From: Chryseobacterium camelliae
GTDB lineage: Bacteria; Bacteroidota; Bacteroidia; Flavobacteriales; Weeksellaceae
Length of the DNA stretch: 64,000 nucleotides
Direction: 5' to 3'
Assembly (NCBI RefSeq): GCF_002770595.1
Contig: NZ_CP022986.1
Location: forward strand, 2,542,001-2,606,000
Below the pieces are notes generated by a model that worked only from the letters and a program-made list of their open reading frames with translations, made no database searches and was not told the DNA's origin. Positions 47,010 to 55,542 of this stretch are shown one piece after another. Position 1 is the stretch's first letter. Each line of letters begins with the position of its first letter. The position numbers and the translations under genes are program-made.

Positions 47010-48380
47010 ATGCAGAGAATTCGATATTCGAGATATGTGAAATCGATTATTATTTTGCTTGACCTTCTGGTTATTGCATCGGTCTTCATATTCTTTTTTG
47101 TGAGCAGGAACGAACACCTGAAGTACAATCAGGAAACCTGGTATCAGAACATGTTTTCCCTGATCCTGCTGTTTTTATTCTGGATGCTGCTAAGCGGCAG
47201 GACAAAAATATACAATATCGCAAGGAACCTTACCTATACCCTGTTTCTGGAGCGGTTGCTGATCCATTGCCTGCTGTTGATCCTCGGCATCCTGCTGATC
47301 AGCAAGGTGAGCTATAATACCTTTTTCAATTCGGATGTATACTGGCTTTCTGTATATCTTTTCTGCTTTATTTTCCTGGTTAAATCGCTCATTTACTTTG
47401 CTATCAAATATCTTCGGAGCCTGGGGATCAATCACAGGAATGTAATGTTCCTGGATGAAAATGCGGCCACGGACGTCCTGAAGAATATACTCACGGAACG
47501 GAAAGATTACGGATATAAGATTTTTGATTACGGTGCAGCGGAAATTAATGCGGACTTATTGGTCAGTTTCTGGAAAAAGAATGGCATCTATACCCTGTTC
47601 CTTCCCCTGGAGAATTCCCTCAGCGAAGACACAGAGAAAGAGGTCTTTAAGCTGGCGGAAAACAACAAGGTACATATCTCCCTTGTGCCCAGTATTGCAC
47701 AGAGCGATTTCCTGTTGTATGACATGGGCTACATCCAGACCCAGCCGGTCCTGAACCAGGCCAGGTACCCTCTCGATTACTTTTCGAATTTTCTTTTAAA
47801 AAGAATCTTTGATATTGTTTTTTCGGTACTTATTTTGGTACTTATCTGTTCATGGCTTTTTCCGGTTATTGCACTGGTCATTAAAATGACTTCAAAAGGC
47901 CCTGTATTCTTCATCCAGAAGCGATATGGCTTTCATGAAGAGGTTTTTAACTGCATTAAATTCAGGACTATGGTGGTGAATGATGAATCGGCAATACGTA
48001 CAACCTGTGAGAATGACAGCAGGATAACCCGTTTCGGAAGTTTCCTCAGGAAAACCAGCCTGGATGAGATGCCTCAGTTCATTAATGTATTGAAAGGAGA
48101 AATGTCCGTATCAGGCCCACGGCCCCATATGCTGGCTGTTGACCAGTATTACAAGCCTAAAATAGGAAGGTACAGCCTGAGGAGCATGGTAAAACCGGGT
48201 ATTACGGGCCTTGCTCAGGTAAACGGTTTACGGGGTGATTCCGGGGATGTTGAAGTGGAAATGAACAAGCGGGTGCTGGCTGATACTTTTTATGTACGGC
48301 ACTGGAGTTTCATCATGGATCTAGTGATTATTGTAAAGACAGTAGTACTGGTGATCGCCGGAGATAAAAATGCAAAATGA
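47010..48380 (+). CDS. Undecaprenyl-phosphate sugar-phosphate transferase (polyprenyl glycosylphosphotransferase)
   Basis: Starts glycan chains by moving a sugar phosphate to undecaprenyl phosphate. The 456 residues have four N-terminal helices, a CoA-binding-like middle domain (HRNVMFLDENAATDVL) and the C-terminal bacterial sugar transferase domain (KRIFDIVFSVLILVLICSW, GPVFFIQKRYG, CIKFRTMVV, TRFGSFLRKTSLDEMPQFIN, VSGPRPHM, VKPGITGLAQVNGLRG). The layout is that of WcaJ/WbaP-type enzymes. It stands apart from other glycan genes, except the flippase and glycosyltransferase 20 kb away. Confidence 0.92.
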   Translation: MQRIRYSRYVKSIIILLDLLVIASVFIFFFVSRNEHLKYNQETWYQNMFSLILLFLFWMLLSGRTKIYNIARNLTYTLFLERLLIHCLLLILGILLISKVSYNTFFNSDVYWLSVYLFCFIFLVKSLIYFAIKYLRSLGINHRNVMFLDENAATDVLKNILTERKDYGYKIFDYGAAEINADLLVSFWKKNGIYTLFLPLENSLSEDTEKEVFKLAENNKVHISLVPSIAQSDFLLYDMGYIQTQPVLNQARYPLDYFSNFLLKRIFDIVFSVLILVLICSWLFPVIALVIKMTSKGPVFFIQKRYGFHEEVFNCIKFRTMVVNDESAIRTTCENDSRITRFGSFLRKTSLDEMPQFINVLKGEMSVSGPRPHMLAVDQYYKPKIGRYSLRSMVKPGITGLAQVNGLRGDSGDVEVEMNKRVLADTFYVRHWSFIMDLVIIVKTVVLVIAGDKNAK

Positions 48381-48415
48381 ATAAAGCTTTAATAAAAAAA
48401 GTCTAATTTAGCGAT

Positions 48416-49168
48416 ATGTTAAAAAAGTTTTTTACAGCCATAGGAGAGTACATGATCCTTTTGGGCAAATCTCTTCAGAAGCCCCAGAAAATGAGAGTTT
48501 TCTGGAAGCTGTTTATGAGGGAAATCAATGATCTCGGGGTCAATTCTTTTGGCTTGGTCATCTTCACTTCCATATTCGTAGGAGCGGTAGTCGCCATTCA
48601 GATGTTTAACAATTTTGATGCGTCTTCATTCCCTATTCCTCCTTCATTTGTAGGATATGCGACCAAAGCCGTACTGGTACTGGAATTCTCTCCTACCATT
48701 ATCAGTCTTATCCTGGCTGGAAAAGTAGGTTCTTATATTGCGTCCAGCATCGGTACCATGAGGGTATCCGAACAGATTGACGCCCTGGATATCATGGGGG
48801 TTAACTCACCCAATTTCCTCATACTCCCCAAGATTATGGCCTGTATGATTTTCAATCCCCTGCTTATTGCCATCAGCATTGTGTTCGGGATTGGCGGAGG
48901 CTACCTTGCCGGCATCTTAACAGGCAACTGGACTGAAAATGATTATGTTACCGGGATCCAGATGTATATGCCGAATCTTTTTGTTTATTATGCCTTTACC
49001 AAAACCATTGTATTTGCCCTTATTATTGCTACCGTTCCTTCCTATTTCGGTTATTTCGTAAAAGGAGGATCACTGGAGGTGGGTAGAGCCAGTACACAGG
49101 CGGTAGTATGGACCATGGTGTTCATCATTATTTCGGAATTAATTTTAACCCAGTTAATACTAAGCTGA
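48416..49168 (+). CDS. mlaE: MlaE-family lipid ABC transporter permease
   Basis: A 250-residue permease with about five helices. Family blocks: LGVNSFGLVIFTSIFVGAVV, VLEFSPTIISLILAGKVGSY, GTMRVSEQIDALDIMGV and YLAGILTG. The GTMRVSEQIDAL segment is the coupling helix of MlaE/TRIC-type permeases. It works with MlaF and an MCE protein to move phospholipid between inner and outer membranes. Its stop overlaps the mlaF start by one base (TGATG). The MCE partner gene is not adjacent here; the nearest MCE gene is at 31875. Confidence 0.93.
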   Translation: MLKKFFTAIGEYMILLGKSLQKPQKMRVFWKLFMREINDLGVNSFGLVIFTSIFVGAVVAIQMFNNFDASSFPIPPSFVGYATKAVLVLEFSPTIISLILAGKVGSYIASSIGTMRVSEQIDALDIMGVNSPNFLILPKIMACMIFNPLLIAISIVFGIGGGYLAGILTGNWTENDYVTGIQMYMPNLFVYYAFTKTIVFALIIATVPSYFGYFVKGGSLEVGRASTQAVVWTMVFIIISELILTQLILS

Positions 49169-49983
49169 TGATTGAGGTAAAAGATCTAAAAAAGAGTTTT
49201 GATCAGGTTGAAGTGCTTAAGGGAATTTCAACGACGTTTGATAAAGGAAAGGTAAACCTCATTATCGGGCAGAGTGGTTCCGGAAAAACGGTTTTCCTGA
49301 AAAGCCTCCTGAATGTCTACCAGCCTTCTTCAGGAGAGATCCTTTTTGACGGTAAAGATATTAATGTGATGACCAGGGATGAAAAGCAGCACCTTCGCTC
49401 TGAGATCGGTACGGTATTCCAGGGAAGTGCCCTTTTTGACTCATTAACCGTAGAAGAAAATATCATGTTCCCGCTGGATATGTTTACCAATTTAACATTC
49501 AGGGAAAAAAAGAAGCGGGTTTTTGATGTCATCGGCAGGGTGCACCTTGATAAGGCCAACAGAAAATATCCTTCTGAAATCTCCGGAGGGATGCAGAAAA
49601 GGGTTGCAATTGCAAGAGCGATTGTAAATAATCCTAAATATCTGTTCTGTGACGAACCGAATTCCGGGCTGGACCCTTATACTTCCAATGTGATCGATGA
49701 CCTTTTGCTGGAAATCACGCAGGAATATAATACCACAACTATTATCAACACCCACGATATGAATTCCGTAATGACGATTGGTGAAAAGATTGTTTATTTA
49801 CGATTGGGTATTAAGGAATGGGAAGGGAATAAAGATATTCTGATTACTGCCGGCAATAAAAACCTGATTGATTTCGTTTATTCATCAGAGTTGTTTAAGG
49901 AACTGAGGGAATATTTACTGGAGAATAACAAAACTATTGATAATACAATCACTAAACTAGACGATAATGAAAAAGGTACTTAG
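49168..49983 (+). CDS. mlaF: MlaF-family lipid ABC transporter ATP-binding protein
   Basis: A 271-residue ABC ATPase, starting at ATG 49168 (MIEVKDLKKSF); the 20 codons open upstream lie inside mlaE. Walker A is GQSGSGKTVFLKSLL near residue 36, the signature is SGGMQKRVAIARAI, Walker B is YLFCDEPNSGLD, and the H-loop is INTHDMNSV. The SGGMQKR version of the signature, with Met, is typical of MlaF. It overlaps the following barrel gene by 17 bases. Confidence 0.93.
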   Translation: MIEVKDLKKSFDQVEVLKGISTTFDKGKVNLIIGQSGSGKTVFLKSLLNVYQPSSGEILFDGKDINVMTRDEKQHLRSEIGTVFQGSALFDSLTVEENIMFPLDMFTNLTFREKKKRVFDVIGRVHLDKANRKYPSEISGGMQKRVAIARAIVNNPKYLFCDEPNSGLDPYTSNVIDDLLLEITQEYNTTTIINTHDMNSVMTIGEKIVYLRLGIKEWEGNKDILITAGNKNLIDFVYSSELFKELREYLLENNKTIDNTITKLDDNEKGT

Positions 49984-50578
49984 TATAGCATTAGTTAATG
50001 CAGCCCTATTCGCTTCCGCGCAGATTTCCTTTGCAGGTAAAGCCAACCTTATTTTTCCTACAGGATCTCCTTCCTGGAAGAATATCAAAGGGACCGTTAA
50101 TACGGCTGTTGAAGGAGAAGGAAAGAACAATGCAGGCTTCAATGTAGGTCTTTCGATGAAAGTAGGCATTCCTATGGCTTTCTATGTGATGCCGGAACTG
50201 TATTATACCCATTTTAAGAATGAGTTTACAGCTGCCAATACCACATTTGATATTCAAAGCAACAGAGTGGACCTTCCTGTCCTTTTAGGATATAACCTAC
50301 TGGGAAACACACTGAGTGCTTTTGTAGGCCCGGTAGCCAGCTATAACCTGAGCAAGGAAGACACCTTCAACGACTTCAGGGAAAATGCAAGGGATAACTT
50401 TACGGTAGGTTACCAGTTCGGAGCGCAGGTAGAATTGAAGCAACTGATTATCAACGCAAAATATGAAGGTTCCTTCAGCAAGGATTCCCGGGATTTCATC
50501 AACAGGGTTTCCGGTGAAGAGATCAGATATGACAACCGTCCTAACTTATTTATGGTGGGATTAGGATATAAGTTTTAA
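49967..50578 (+). CDS. Outer-membrane beta-barrel protein (OmpX/PorT-like) of the mla operon
   Basis: A 203-residue secreted protein: signal peptide MKKVLSIALVNAALFASAQ, then FAGKANLIFPTG and a series of beta strands (GFNVGLSMKVGIPMAFYVMP, VDLPVLLGYNL, FVGPVASYNLSK, TVGYQFGAQVELKQLIINAK) and a final strand closing with F (LFMVGLGYKF). The pattern VDLPVLLGY is typical of outer-membrane beta-barrel domains. Because its first codons overlap mlaF by 17 bases, it is probably co-translated and may be the outer-membrane partner of this MlaEF system, which is inference. Confidence 0.82.
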   Translation: MKKVLSIALVNAALFASAQISFAGKANLIFPTGSPSWKNIKGTVNTAVEGEGKNNAGFNVGLSMKVGIPMAFYVMPELYYTHFKNEFTAANTTFDIQSNRVDLPVLLGYNLLGNTLSAFVGPVASYNLSKEDTFNDFRENARDNFTVGYQFGAQVELKQLIINAKYEGSFSKDSRDFINRVSGEEIRYDNRPNLFMVGLGYKF

Positions 50579-50609
50579 AACCTAAACCCTTCTACTGCTA
50601 AAAAAAATT

Positions 50610-50640
50610 AAATCCTCAAATATTAAATTTGAGGATTTTG
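50610..50640. terminator. Bidirectional terminator between the barrel gene and the 50623-50946 gene
   Basis: AAATCCTCAAAT (50610-50621) and ATTTGAGGATTT (50627-50638), a 12-bp perfect stem with a 5-base loop, a run of A before it and TTTT after. It overlaps the 3' end of the minus-strand gene. Confidence 0.8.
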
Positions 50641-50946
50641 ATTTTTATAGGAAGCTTCTGCCTGTATTTCCGCTTCTCTTCTCGCCAGTTCAGCGGCCTG
50701 TTTCTCAAGCTCTTCTTTCTCCTGTTGCAAACGTTTGTATTCTCTTCTTTTTTCTTCTTCCTTCACCGCACTGCCTTTACTAACATATCCTACCATTCCG
50801 CCTATGATGAGGCCGATCCCGATGCCTGCCATAACGCCCATGACGTGGGACAGGGTAATTCTTTCTACGGTAAAATCTGTCGTCAGGTAAAATAATAATG
50901 CCGATATGGCTAAAAGTACAATTCCTGTAATTGATAAGCTTTTCAT
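50623..50946 (-). CDS. Small membrane protein with a coiled-coil tail
   Basis: 107 residues. Two helices (about residues 6-24 and 35-57, the second Gly-rich: GVMAGIGIGLIIGGMVGYV) precede a charged coiled coil (EEEKRREYKRLQQEKEELEK ... AAELARREAEIQ). The Gly zipper in the second helix suggests oligomers. No family recognised. It is transcribed toward the barrel gene, with a shared terminator. Confidence 0.75.
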   Translation of the reverse strand: MKSLSITGIVLLAISALLFYLTTDFTVERITLSHVMGVMAGIGIGLIIGGMVGYVSKGSAVKEEEKRREYKRLQQEKEELEKQAAELARREAEIQAEASYKNQNPQI

Positions 50947-50974
50947 AATAATGTGTTTGTTTTTAGTTAATATA

Positions 50975-51019
50975 AAGAAAGCCTTATTCCATAGATACTG
51001 ATCCGGATAAGGCTTTCTT
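50975..51019 (-). terminator. Hairpin terminator of the M48 protease gene
   Basis: AAGAAAGCCTTAT (50975-50987) and ATAAGGCTTTCTT (51007-51019), 13 bp, with a 19-base loop. It lies 29 bases past the stop at 51048. The large loop makes it less sure as an intrinsic terminator. Confidence 0.6.
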
Positions 51020-51047
51020 CATGATAGATTAAAGTGTTGTTGTTGAT

Positions 51048-51854
51048 TTATATTTTTCCTCCGGCTGCCCTGTAGTATTCGAGAGCTTTCGGAAGGTCTT
51101 TCTGAATGTCTGAGATTCTAGTTTCAGGATTCGGGTGGGTAGATAAGAATTCCGGTTGTCTGCTTCCTTTTGACGCTGCTTCCATTCTTCCCCAGAATGC
51201 GGTCGCTTCCCGAGGATCGTAACCTGCCATAGACATTAGGTAAAGCCCCATTTCATCAGCTTCTGATTCCTGATTTCTACCGTATTTCAACAGGGCAACC
51301 TGCGATCCGATCGGATATACCTGCTGGAAAACACTTGCCCATTGTGCATTGGAAATCGTACCGCCGAGAATGGCTCCGCCATATTGCGCTACCATCGCCT
51401 GGGAAATCCTTTCGTTACCGTGTCCGGCAAGGGCATGGGAAACTTCGTGTCCCATTACTACGGCAAGTCCGTTATCATTTTTAGTGACCGGCAAAATACC
51501 TGTATAAACGGCAACTTTACCGCCGGGCATACACCATGCATTCAGTTCGTTGCTTTGGATCAGGTTGAATTCCCAGTTATAATTAGCCAGATCAGCAGAT
51601 CTTCCTATGTTCTGATAGTATTTCTGGGCGGCAGCTTTTATCCTGCTTCCCACGTTAACCACTCTCCTGGCATCTGCAGTTCCAGTAATAACTTTGGATT
51701 TTGAAAGCGTTGTCCTGTATTCCTGTGCAGCCATCGTTGCTATTTCAGAATTATTAGCCAGCTGCAATGAAGATCTTCCGGTAATAGGGTTGGTTGTACA
51801 TGCCATTACAGAAAGTGCTATTGCGGACGTTCCTAATAAATGTTTTATTTTCAT
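51048..51854 (-). CDS. M48-family lipoprotein metallopeptidase (LoiP/YcaL-like)
   Basis: A 268-residue zinc protease. The start is ATG 51854 (MKIKHLLGTSAIALSVMACT), giving a lipoprotein signal with the lipid Cys at 19 and then TTNPITGRSSLQL, the N-terminal block of this family. The active site is VMGHEVSHALAGHGNERI (HEVSH near 136). The third ligand Glu is in NQESEADEMGLYLM. It ends in a helical part with STHPNPETRISDI. Its role is probably quality control in the outer membrane. An ATG further upstream would remove the lipobox from the N-terminus, so I rejected it. Confidence 0.93.
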   Translation of the reverse strand: MKIKHLLGTSAIALSVMACTTNPITGRSSLQLANNSEIATMAAQEYRTTLSKSKVITGTADARRVVNVGSRIKAAAQKYYQNIGRSADLANYNWEFNLIQSNELNAWCMPGGKVAVYTGILPVTKNDNGLAVVMGHEVSHALAGHGNERISQAMVAQYGGAILGGTISNAQWASVFQQVYPIGSQVALLKYGRNQESEADEMGLYLMSMAGYDPREATAFWGRMEAASKGSRQPEFLSTHPNPETRISDIQKDLPKALEYYRAAGGKI

Positions 51855-51959
51855 ATTCCGAGTGTTATTTATTTCAACTTTAACAATTATTATTCCAAAC
51901 AAATGAAGCTTGCTATATTTGCATGCATTTTGCTCTCTACAATTCCTAATTATCCTATC

Positions 51960-52499
51960 ATGAAAAGACATATTCCGTTTTTGGCCCTGCTTGGTTTTTT
52001 ATTTTTTTTCCAGAACTGTTCATCCCAGGGATCTCTTGATTCCAAAACGGTAGACACGCTGGTTAACTCACAGGAATTTACGTTTTATGCGCAGAGGGCA
52101 AATCCTATGAACTATGATGTGATCAACGTTATGAATTCGATTCCTAATTCCGCATCATCCAATATCTTACAGTTGAACGGAAACTATACGGTAGTTGTAA
52201 AAAACAATATGCTGGACGTTGCTTTGCCTTACTTCGGAAGGGTATTCAACCCTACCTACGGTACGGATAACAGCTTCAGGTTCACCACAAAGAATTTCAC
52301 CGTCAATAAATCCCAGAGTAAGAAAGGCAACTGGGTCATTAGGATAAAACCTGACAGGAATGATCAGAAGAATATTGATGAAATTACCATTGAAGTCTAT
52401 AAAAACGGAAGGGCTTTTACCTCTGTACGAAGTACTGACCGGCAGCCGATCACCTACACAGGGTACATTTCAAAAAATGAAGAAACAGCCAAACCTTAG
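51960..52499 (+). CDS. DUF4251 lipoprotein
   Basis: 179 residues from ATG 51960 (MKRHIPFLALLGFLFFFQNC), lipobox with the Cys near residue 20. The frame is open for 40 codons upstream, but the signal peptide fixes the start here. DUF4251 blocks: SQEFTFYAQRANPM, LNGNYTVVVKNNMLDVALPY, FGRVFNPTYG and a final RVS-type strand with 'YTGYI'. Function unknown; such proteins are common in Bacteroidetes. The stop overlaps the end of meaB by 4 bases in a convergent arrangement. Confidence 0.88.
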   Translation: MKRHIPFLALLGFLFFFQNCSSQGSLDSKTVDTLVNSQEFTFYAQRANPMNYDVINVMNSIPNSASSNILQLNGNYTVVVKNNMLDVALPYFGRVFNPTYGTDNSFRFTTKNFTVNKSQSKKGNWVIRIKPDRNDQKNIDEITIEVYKNGRAFTSVRSTDRQPITYTGYISKNEETAKP

Positions 52500-53482
52500 G
52501 GCTTTTTAAAAAGCACGTTTTCAACAAATATTTTTGCTTCGGTACTGGGATTGGAGATCCTGTCCGAAGCATTTTTTTTATGGGCAGCATAGGCTTCTTC
52601 TACAGAAGCATCCTTTTTCATCATATTCAGCAGGTAATGCTGCACCCAGTATTCAAACCTTTTTTCTGCCTGCTGTTTTCTTACCTCAGCAAAGCTTCCG
52701 GATTTCTTTTTAAGAGTGATAAACGCATTAATGTGTTCAAAGACTTCACTCAGTCCCTGGTTCTGCAATGCGGAACCTAACATCACCGGCACTTTCCAAC
52801 CTTTTTCCTTCGGGGGCATAAAATCCAGTGCACGCTTGAGTTCGAGCCTGGTATTTTTGGCTTTGGAAAGGTTATCCTGATCCACTTTGTTGATGAAAAC
52901 AATATCTACCATTTCCATAATGCCCCGCTTGATGCCTTGTAGTTCGTCTCCTCCCCCGATGATCTTCAGGAACAGGAAAACGTCGCTGATATCCGCTACC
53001 AAAACTTCGGATTGCCCTACCCCTACGGTTTCGATTAAGATATAGTCATATCCTGAGGCTTCACAGATCATCATGGTTTCAAAAGTCGTATTGGCTACCC
53101 CTCCTAAAAAGCCTGAGCTGGGAGAAGGGCGGATAAAGGCATTTTCTTCCCGGGAAAGCTCTTCCATACGGGTTTTATCACCTAAAATACTGCCTTTATT
53201 AACTGAAGAACTGGGATCTATGGCCAGGACAGCCACTTTTTTTCCATTGGCTATGGCCAGTCTCCCGAAATTCTCTATGAAGGTGGACTTTCCGGCTCCA
53301 GGAACTCCGGTAACGCCTATCCTGAGCGAATTTCCTGTAAAGGGCATGATCCTTTTAAGCAGATCCTCTGCTTGCTGCCGGTGTTCTGCCTTTTTACTTT
53401 CAACCAGGGTAATGGCTTTTGCAATCAGGCGTTTGTTTCCTGACCGTATCCCGTCAATAAGCTCTTCTGTAGAAAATTTCAT
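52496..53482 (-). CDS. meaB: Methylmalonyl-CoA mutase-associated GTPase MeaB
   Basis: A G3E GTPase (ArgK/MeaB) that guards and reloads the B12 cofactor of methylmalonyl-CoA mutase. The 328 residues contain RIGVTGVPGAGKSTFIENFG (Walker A near 57), VLAIDPSSSVNKGSILGDKT with the family's SSxxxxGxILGDK, a base-recognition motif NKVDQDN and a helical C-terminus for dimers. The mutase large subunit is 5 kb downstream (58741-60867), not adjacent. Confidence 0.95.
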   Translation of the reverse strand: MKFSTEELIDGIRSGNKRLIAKAITLVESKKAEHRQQAEDLLKRIMPFTGNSLRIGVTGVPGAGKSTFIENFGRLAIANGKKVAVLAIDPSSSVNKGSILGDKTRMEELSREENAFIRPSPSSGFLGGVANTTFETMMICEASGYDYILIETVGVGQSEVLVADISDVFLFLKIIGGGDELQGIKRGIMEMVDIVFINKVDQDNLSKAKNTRLELKRALDFMPPKEKGWKVPVMLGSALQNQGLSEVFEHINAFITLKKKSGSFAEVRKQQAEKRFEYWVQHYLLNMMKKDASVEEAYAAHKKNASDRISNPSTEAKIFVENVLFKKP

Positions 53483-53582
53483 TAGGTCAAAAATATAAAA
53501 TAACCGGGAGAATCCTTTCCCAGCCTTTAATTTTATTGTTTCTAAATTAGGTTGGGCTTTATCAACCGCTAGCGGAATTGAT

Positions 53583-53590
53583 TACATTTG
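53583..53590 (+). promoter_or_regulatory. -7 promoter element of the tandem cytochrome genes
   Basis: TACATTTG fits TAnnTTTG and lies 24 bases before the ATG at 53615. The nearest TTG upstream is 28 bases away, too far for a standard -33 box. Confidence 0.4.
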
Positions 53591-53614
53591 TTTTGTTAAG
53601 CCTAAATATCGGAT

Positions 53615-53911
53615 ATGAAAAAATTCATCGCTGCAGCATCATTTACTGCTGTTTTATTGATTTCCTGTACGCCTAAGACCCAGACTCCTACAGCAGCTAC
53701 AGGCCCTGCAACTTCCACCGCAGAACAAATTGCCCAGGGAAAAACCATTTTTGAAAATTCATGCGGAAGATGCCACAAGCTTCCGGACCCCTCCAGCCAT
53801 ACTTCTGTACAGTGGGTAGGAATCATGAATTCCATGGCGCCTAAAGCTAAGCTGACAGATGAGCAGCATCAATGGGTATATGACTATATTGTCTCTGCCG
53901 GAAAAAAATAA
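53615..53911 (+). CDS. Small monohaem c-type cytochrome lipoprotein, copy 1
   Basis: A 98-residue lipoprotein (VLLISCTPKTQT, lipid Cys near residue 15), then a linker rich in T, P and A, and one haem site CGRCH near residue 46 in the context ENSCGRCHKLPDPSS. A Met ligand is likely in IMNSMAPKAKL. It would be held in the periplasm or outer membrane and carry one electron. It is followed after 29 bases by a close paralogue. Confidence 0.88.
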   Translation: MKKFIAAASFTAVLLISCTPKTQTPTAATGPATSTAEQIAQGKTIFENSCGRCHKLPDPSSHTSVQWVGIMNSMAPKAKLTDEQHQWVYDYIVSAGKK

Positions 53912-53940
53912 GTTCGTATCAATTCACTAAACACTACCAT

Positions 53941-54228
53941 ATGAAAAATTCAGTTCTGATCCTGATGGCTGCCGCAGCATTCCTTACCTCATGCGGACCG
54001 AAAAGCACTGCTGTTACAGGACCCAAATACTCCTCCACCGAGAAGATTGCCGAGGGGAAAACGATTTTCGAAAATTCGTGTAACCGCTGCCATAAGCTTC
54101 CCGATCCTGCGAAGCATGACGACCAGGGATGGATAAAAACATTAAGCAGGATGGCCCCAAAAGCTAAATTATCCGATGAGCAGCATCAGATGGTGTATGA
54201 TTATCTGGCTTCTGCCAATAAAAAATAA
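53941..54228 (+). CDS. Small monohaem c-type cytochrome lipoprotein, copy 2
   Basis: A 95-residue paralogue of the preceding gene with the haem site CNRCH in ENSCNRCHKLPDPAK. The lipobox is AAAFLTSCGPK. The C-terminal halves are nearly the same (MAPKAKLSDEQHQMVYDYLA against MAPKAKLTDEQHQWVYDYIV), while the N-terminal linkers differ. A recent tandem duplication is likely. A partner could be the cbb3 oxidase, but they are not near it, so this is a guess. Confidence 0.88.
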   Translation: MKNSVLILMAAAAFLTSCGPKSTAVTGPKYSSTEKIAEGKTIFENSCNRCHKLPDPAKHDDQGWIKTLSRMAPKAKLSDEQHQMVYDYLASANKK

Positions 54229-54313
54229 GTTTTCGGAGAATGCTTATTGAGTGATCGTCCAGGACAGTGATCTTCTCCGGGAGCTGATTCATTGTCCTGA
54301 TATAAAAAATTAC

Positions 54314-54340
54314 AAAAAAGGAGGCCTATCCGGCCTCCTT
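54314..54340 (-). terminator. Intrinsic terminator of the rtcB-prfH operon
   Basis: AAGGAGGCC (54318-54326) and GGCCTCCTT (54332-54340), 9-bp perfect stem with loop TATCC. A-run at 54314-54319 gives the minus-strand U tract. It overlaps the stop region of the TPR gene. Confidence 0.8.
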
Positions 54341-54850
54341 CCTATTCCTTTTATTCTTTTTCGCTTTCTTTTCAGGCATTTTGCCTTTAATCAACTTTTC
54401 CCTTTCATTCAGGAAATCTGTCATTGATTTATGATAGCTGAACTTTTTTGCTTCTTTGAGGTACTGCAAGGCTTTTTTATACTCTTCTTTCTTTTCATGC
54501 AGAAAAGACTTCCTGTACAGCAAATCTGCTTTGGCAATCCCTTTTATTTTCAGGGCATAGGCAATCAGTTTTTCTGCTTCATCATAATCTTCATGATCGA
54601 TAAGGCATGAAATATAGTATTTCGGGGTATTGACATTGCTGACATTGCTCTGCATTGCCATTTCAAAATACGATTTTGCCGTCTCATAGTCTTTAAGGGT
54701 TTCTGCATAGATCCTTCCCATGAGGCACAGGCTGTCTGCATCTTCCGGATCATAAGAAAGCGCATAGTTCAGGGCTTCCAGGCAATCCGGAAGGTTATAG
54801 GAATAGTTATCCAGCACTTCAAAATAATATTTGCTTTTAGTTAAGGTCAT
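54326..54850 (-). CDS. TPR-repeat protein at the end of the rtcB-prfH operon
   Basis: A 174-residue helical protein with tetratricopeptide-like repeats: CLEALNYALSYDPEDADSLC, LMGRIYAETLKDYETAKSYF, AEKLIAYALKIKGIAKADLL and KKEEYKKALQYLKEAKKFSY. The C-terminus is very basic (KGKMPEKKAKKNKRNRKEAG), which could touch RNA or ribosomes. Its start overlaps the prfH stop by 14 bases, which suggests coupled translation. I do not know it as a standard member of this operon; it may be an adapter. Confidence 0.85.
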   Translation of the reverse strand: MTLTKSKYYFEVLDNYSYNLPDCLEALNYALSYDPEDADSLCLMGRIYAETLKDYETAKSYFEMAMQSNVSNVNTPKYYISCLIDHEDYDEAEKLIAYALKIKGIAKADLLYRKSFLHEKKEEYKKALQYLKEAKKFSYHKSMTDFLNEREKLIKGKMPEKKAKKNKRNRKEAG

Positions 54851-55541
54851 TGTACTCGTTTTTTAATTGGGTTTTTAAAGCATTCCGCTGCTTTTTAAAC
54901 GACCGGTCCTGATGGTGATTCTTAAAATCAGTACCGGTAAAAGTGCGTACGGGATTTCCTCTTTCAACCTGAAGATGGTTGTTCCAGGTATTCTGCATCC
55001 TTTTTTCCAGCTGTCTGATATGAAGTTCCACGATCTTTTCGCGTAATCTCATTACCGCCAGTTTCTTATTTTCCAGCTGGGAACGTGAATCCTGGGCAAA
55101 AACACTGATTCCGGTGGGAATATGCGTCGCCCGTACCGCGGTATTGACTTTATTCACGTTCTGGCCGCCGCTTCCCTGGCTTCTGGTGGTCTGGAACCGG
55201 ATGTCTTTTTCACTGAACGTGATTTCGTTCAGTCCTTCCAGTTCAAAAATACCGATATACCAGTTGCTTCTTTTGTGCAGCTTACGGAACGTGCTTTTCC
55301 CCGTCCAGCAAATACTTCCGGTCCAGCTTTTCAGAAAACCAGTCAGGTGCTCTTCTTTTGCTTTAAGGAGCAGGGTAACGGATTTGAGGGTGAGATTTTC
55401 ATCACCATTCTCGCGGTGAATGATTTCGTAATCTATTGTATTGTCTTTTGCCTCCCCGAGGAAAGCCTTCAGTACCCGGGCAACCACCCACTGGCATTCC
55501 AAAGGCCCTCTTCCCGAGGTGATCTGTATTAATTTTTCCAT
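54837..55541 (-). CDS. prfH: Peptide chain release factor homologue PrfH
   Basis: A release-factor-like protein of 234 residues without the codon-recognition domain. The start is ATG 55541 (MEKLIQITSGRGPLECQWVV), which matches the PrfH N-terminus, not the longer frame. The GGQ motif is in TTRSQGSGGQNVNKVNTAVR near residue 125, followed by a basic C-terminus (NPVRTFTGTDFKNH, FKKQRNALKT). PrfH is known to release peptides from ribosomes whose 16S rRNA was cut in the decoding centre, while RtcB rejoins the rRNA. It starts 1 base after the nucleotidyltransferase ends. Confidence 0.93.
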   Translation of the reverse strand: MEKLIQITSGRGPLECQWVVARVLKAFLGEAKDNTIDYEIIHRENGDENLTLKSVTLLLKAKEEHLTGFLKSWTGSICWTGKSTFRKLHKRSNWYIGIFELEGLNEITFSEKDIRFQTTRSQGSGGQNVNKVNTAVRATHIPTGISVFAQDSRSQLENKKLAVMRLREKIVELHIRQLEKRMQNTWNNHLQVERGNPVRTFTGTDFKNHHQDRSFKKQRNALKTQLKNEYNDLN

Positions 55542-55542
55542 G

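Noticed and set aside
51854..51971. Upstream ATG of the M48 gene
   Set aside because: It would place 39 non-signal residues before a perfect lipoprotein signal.
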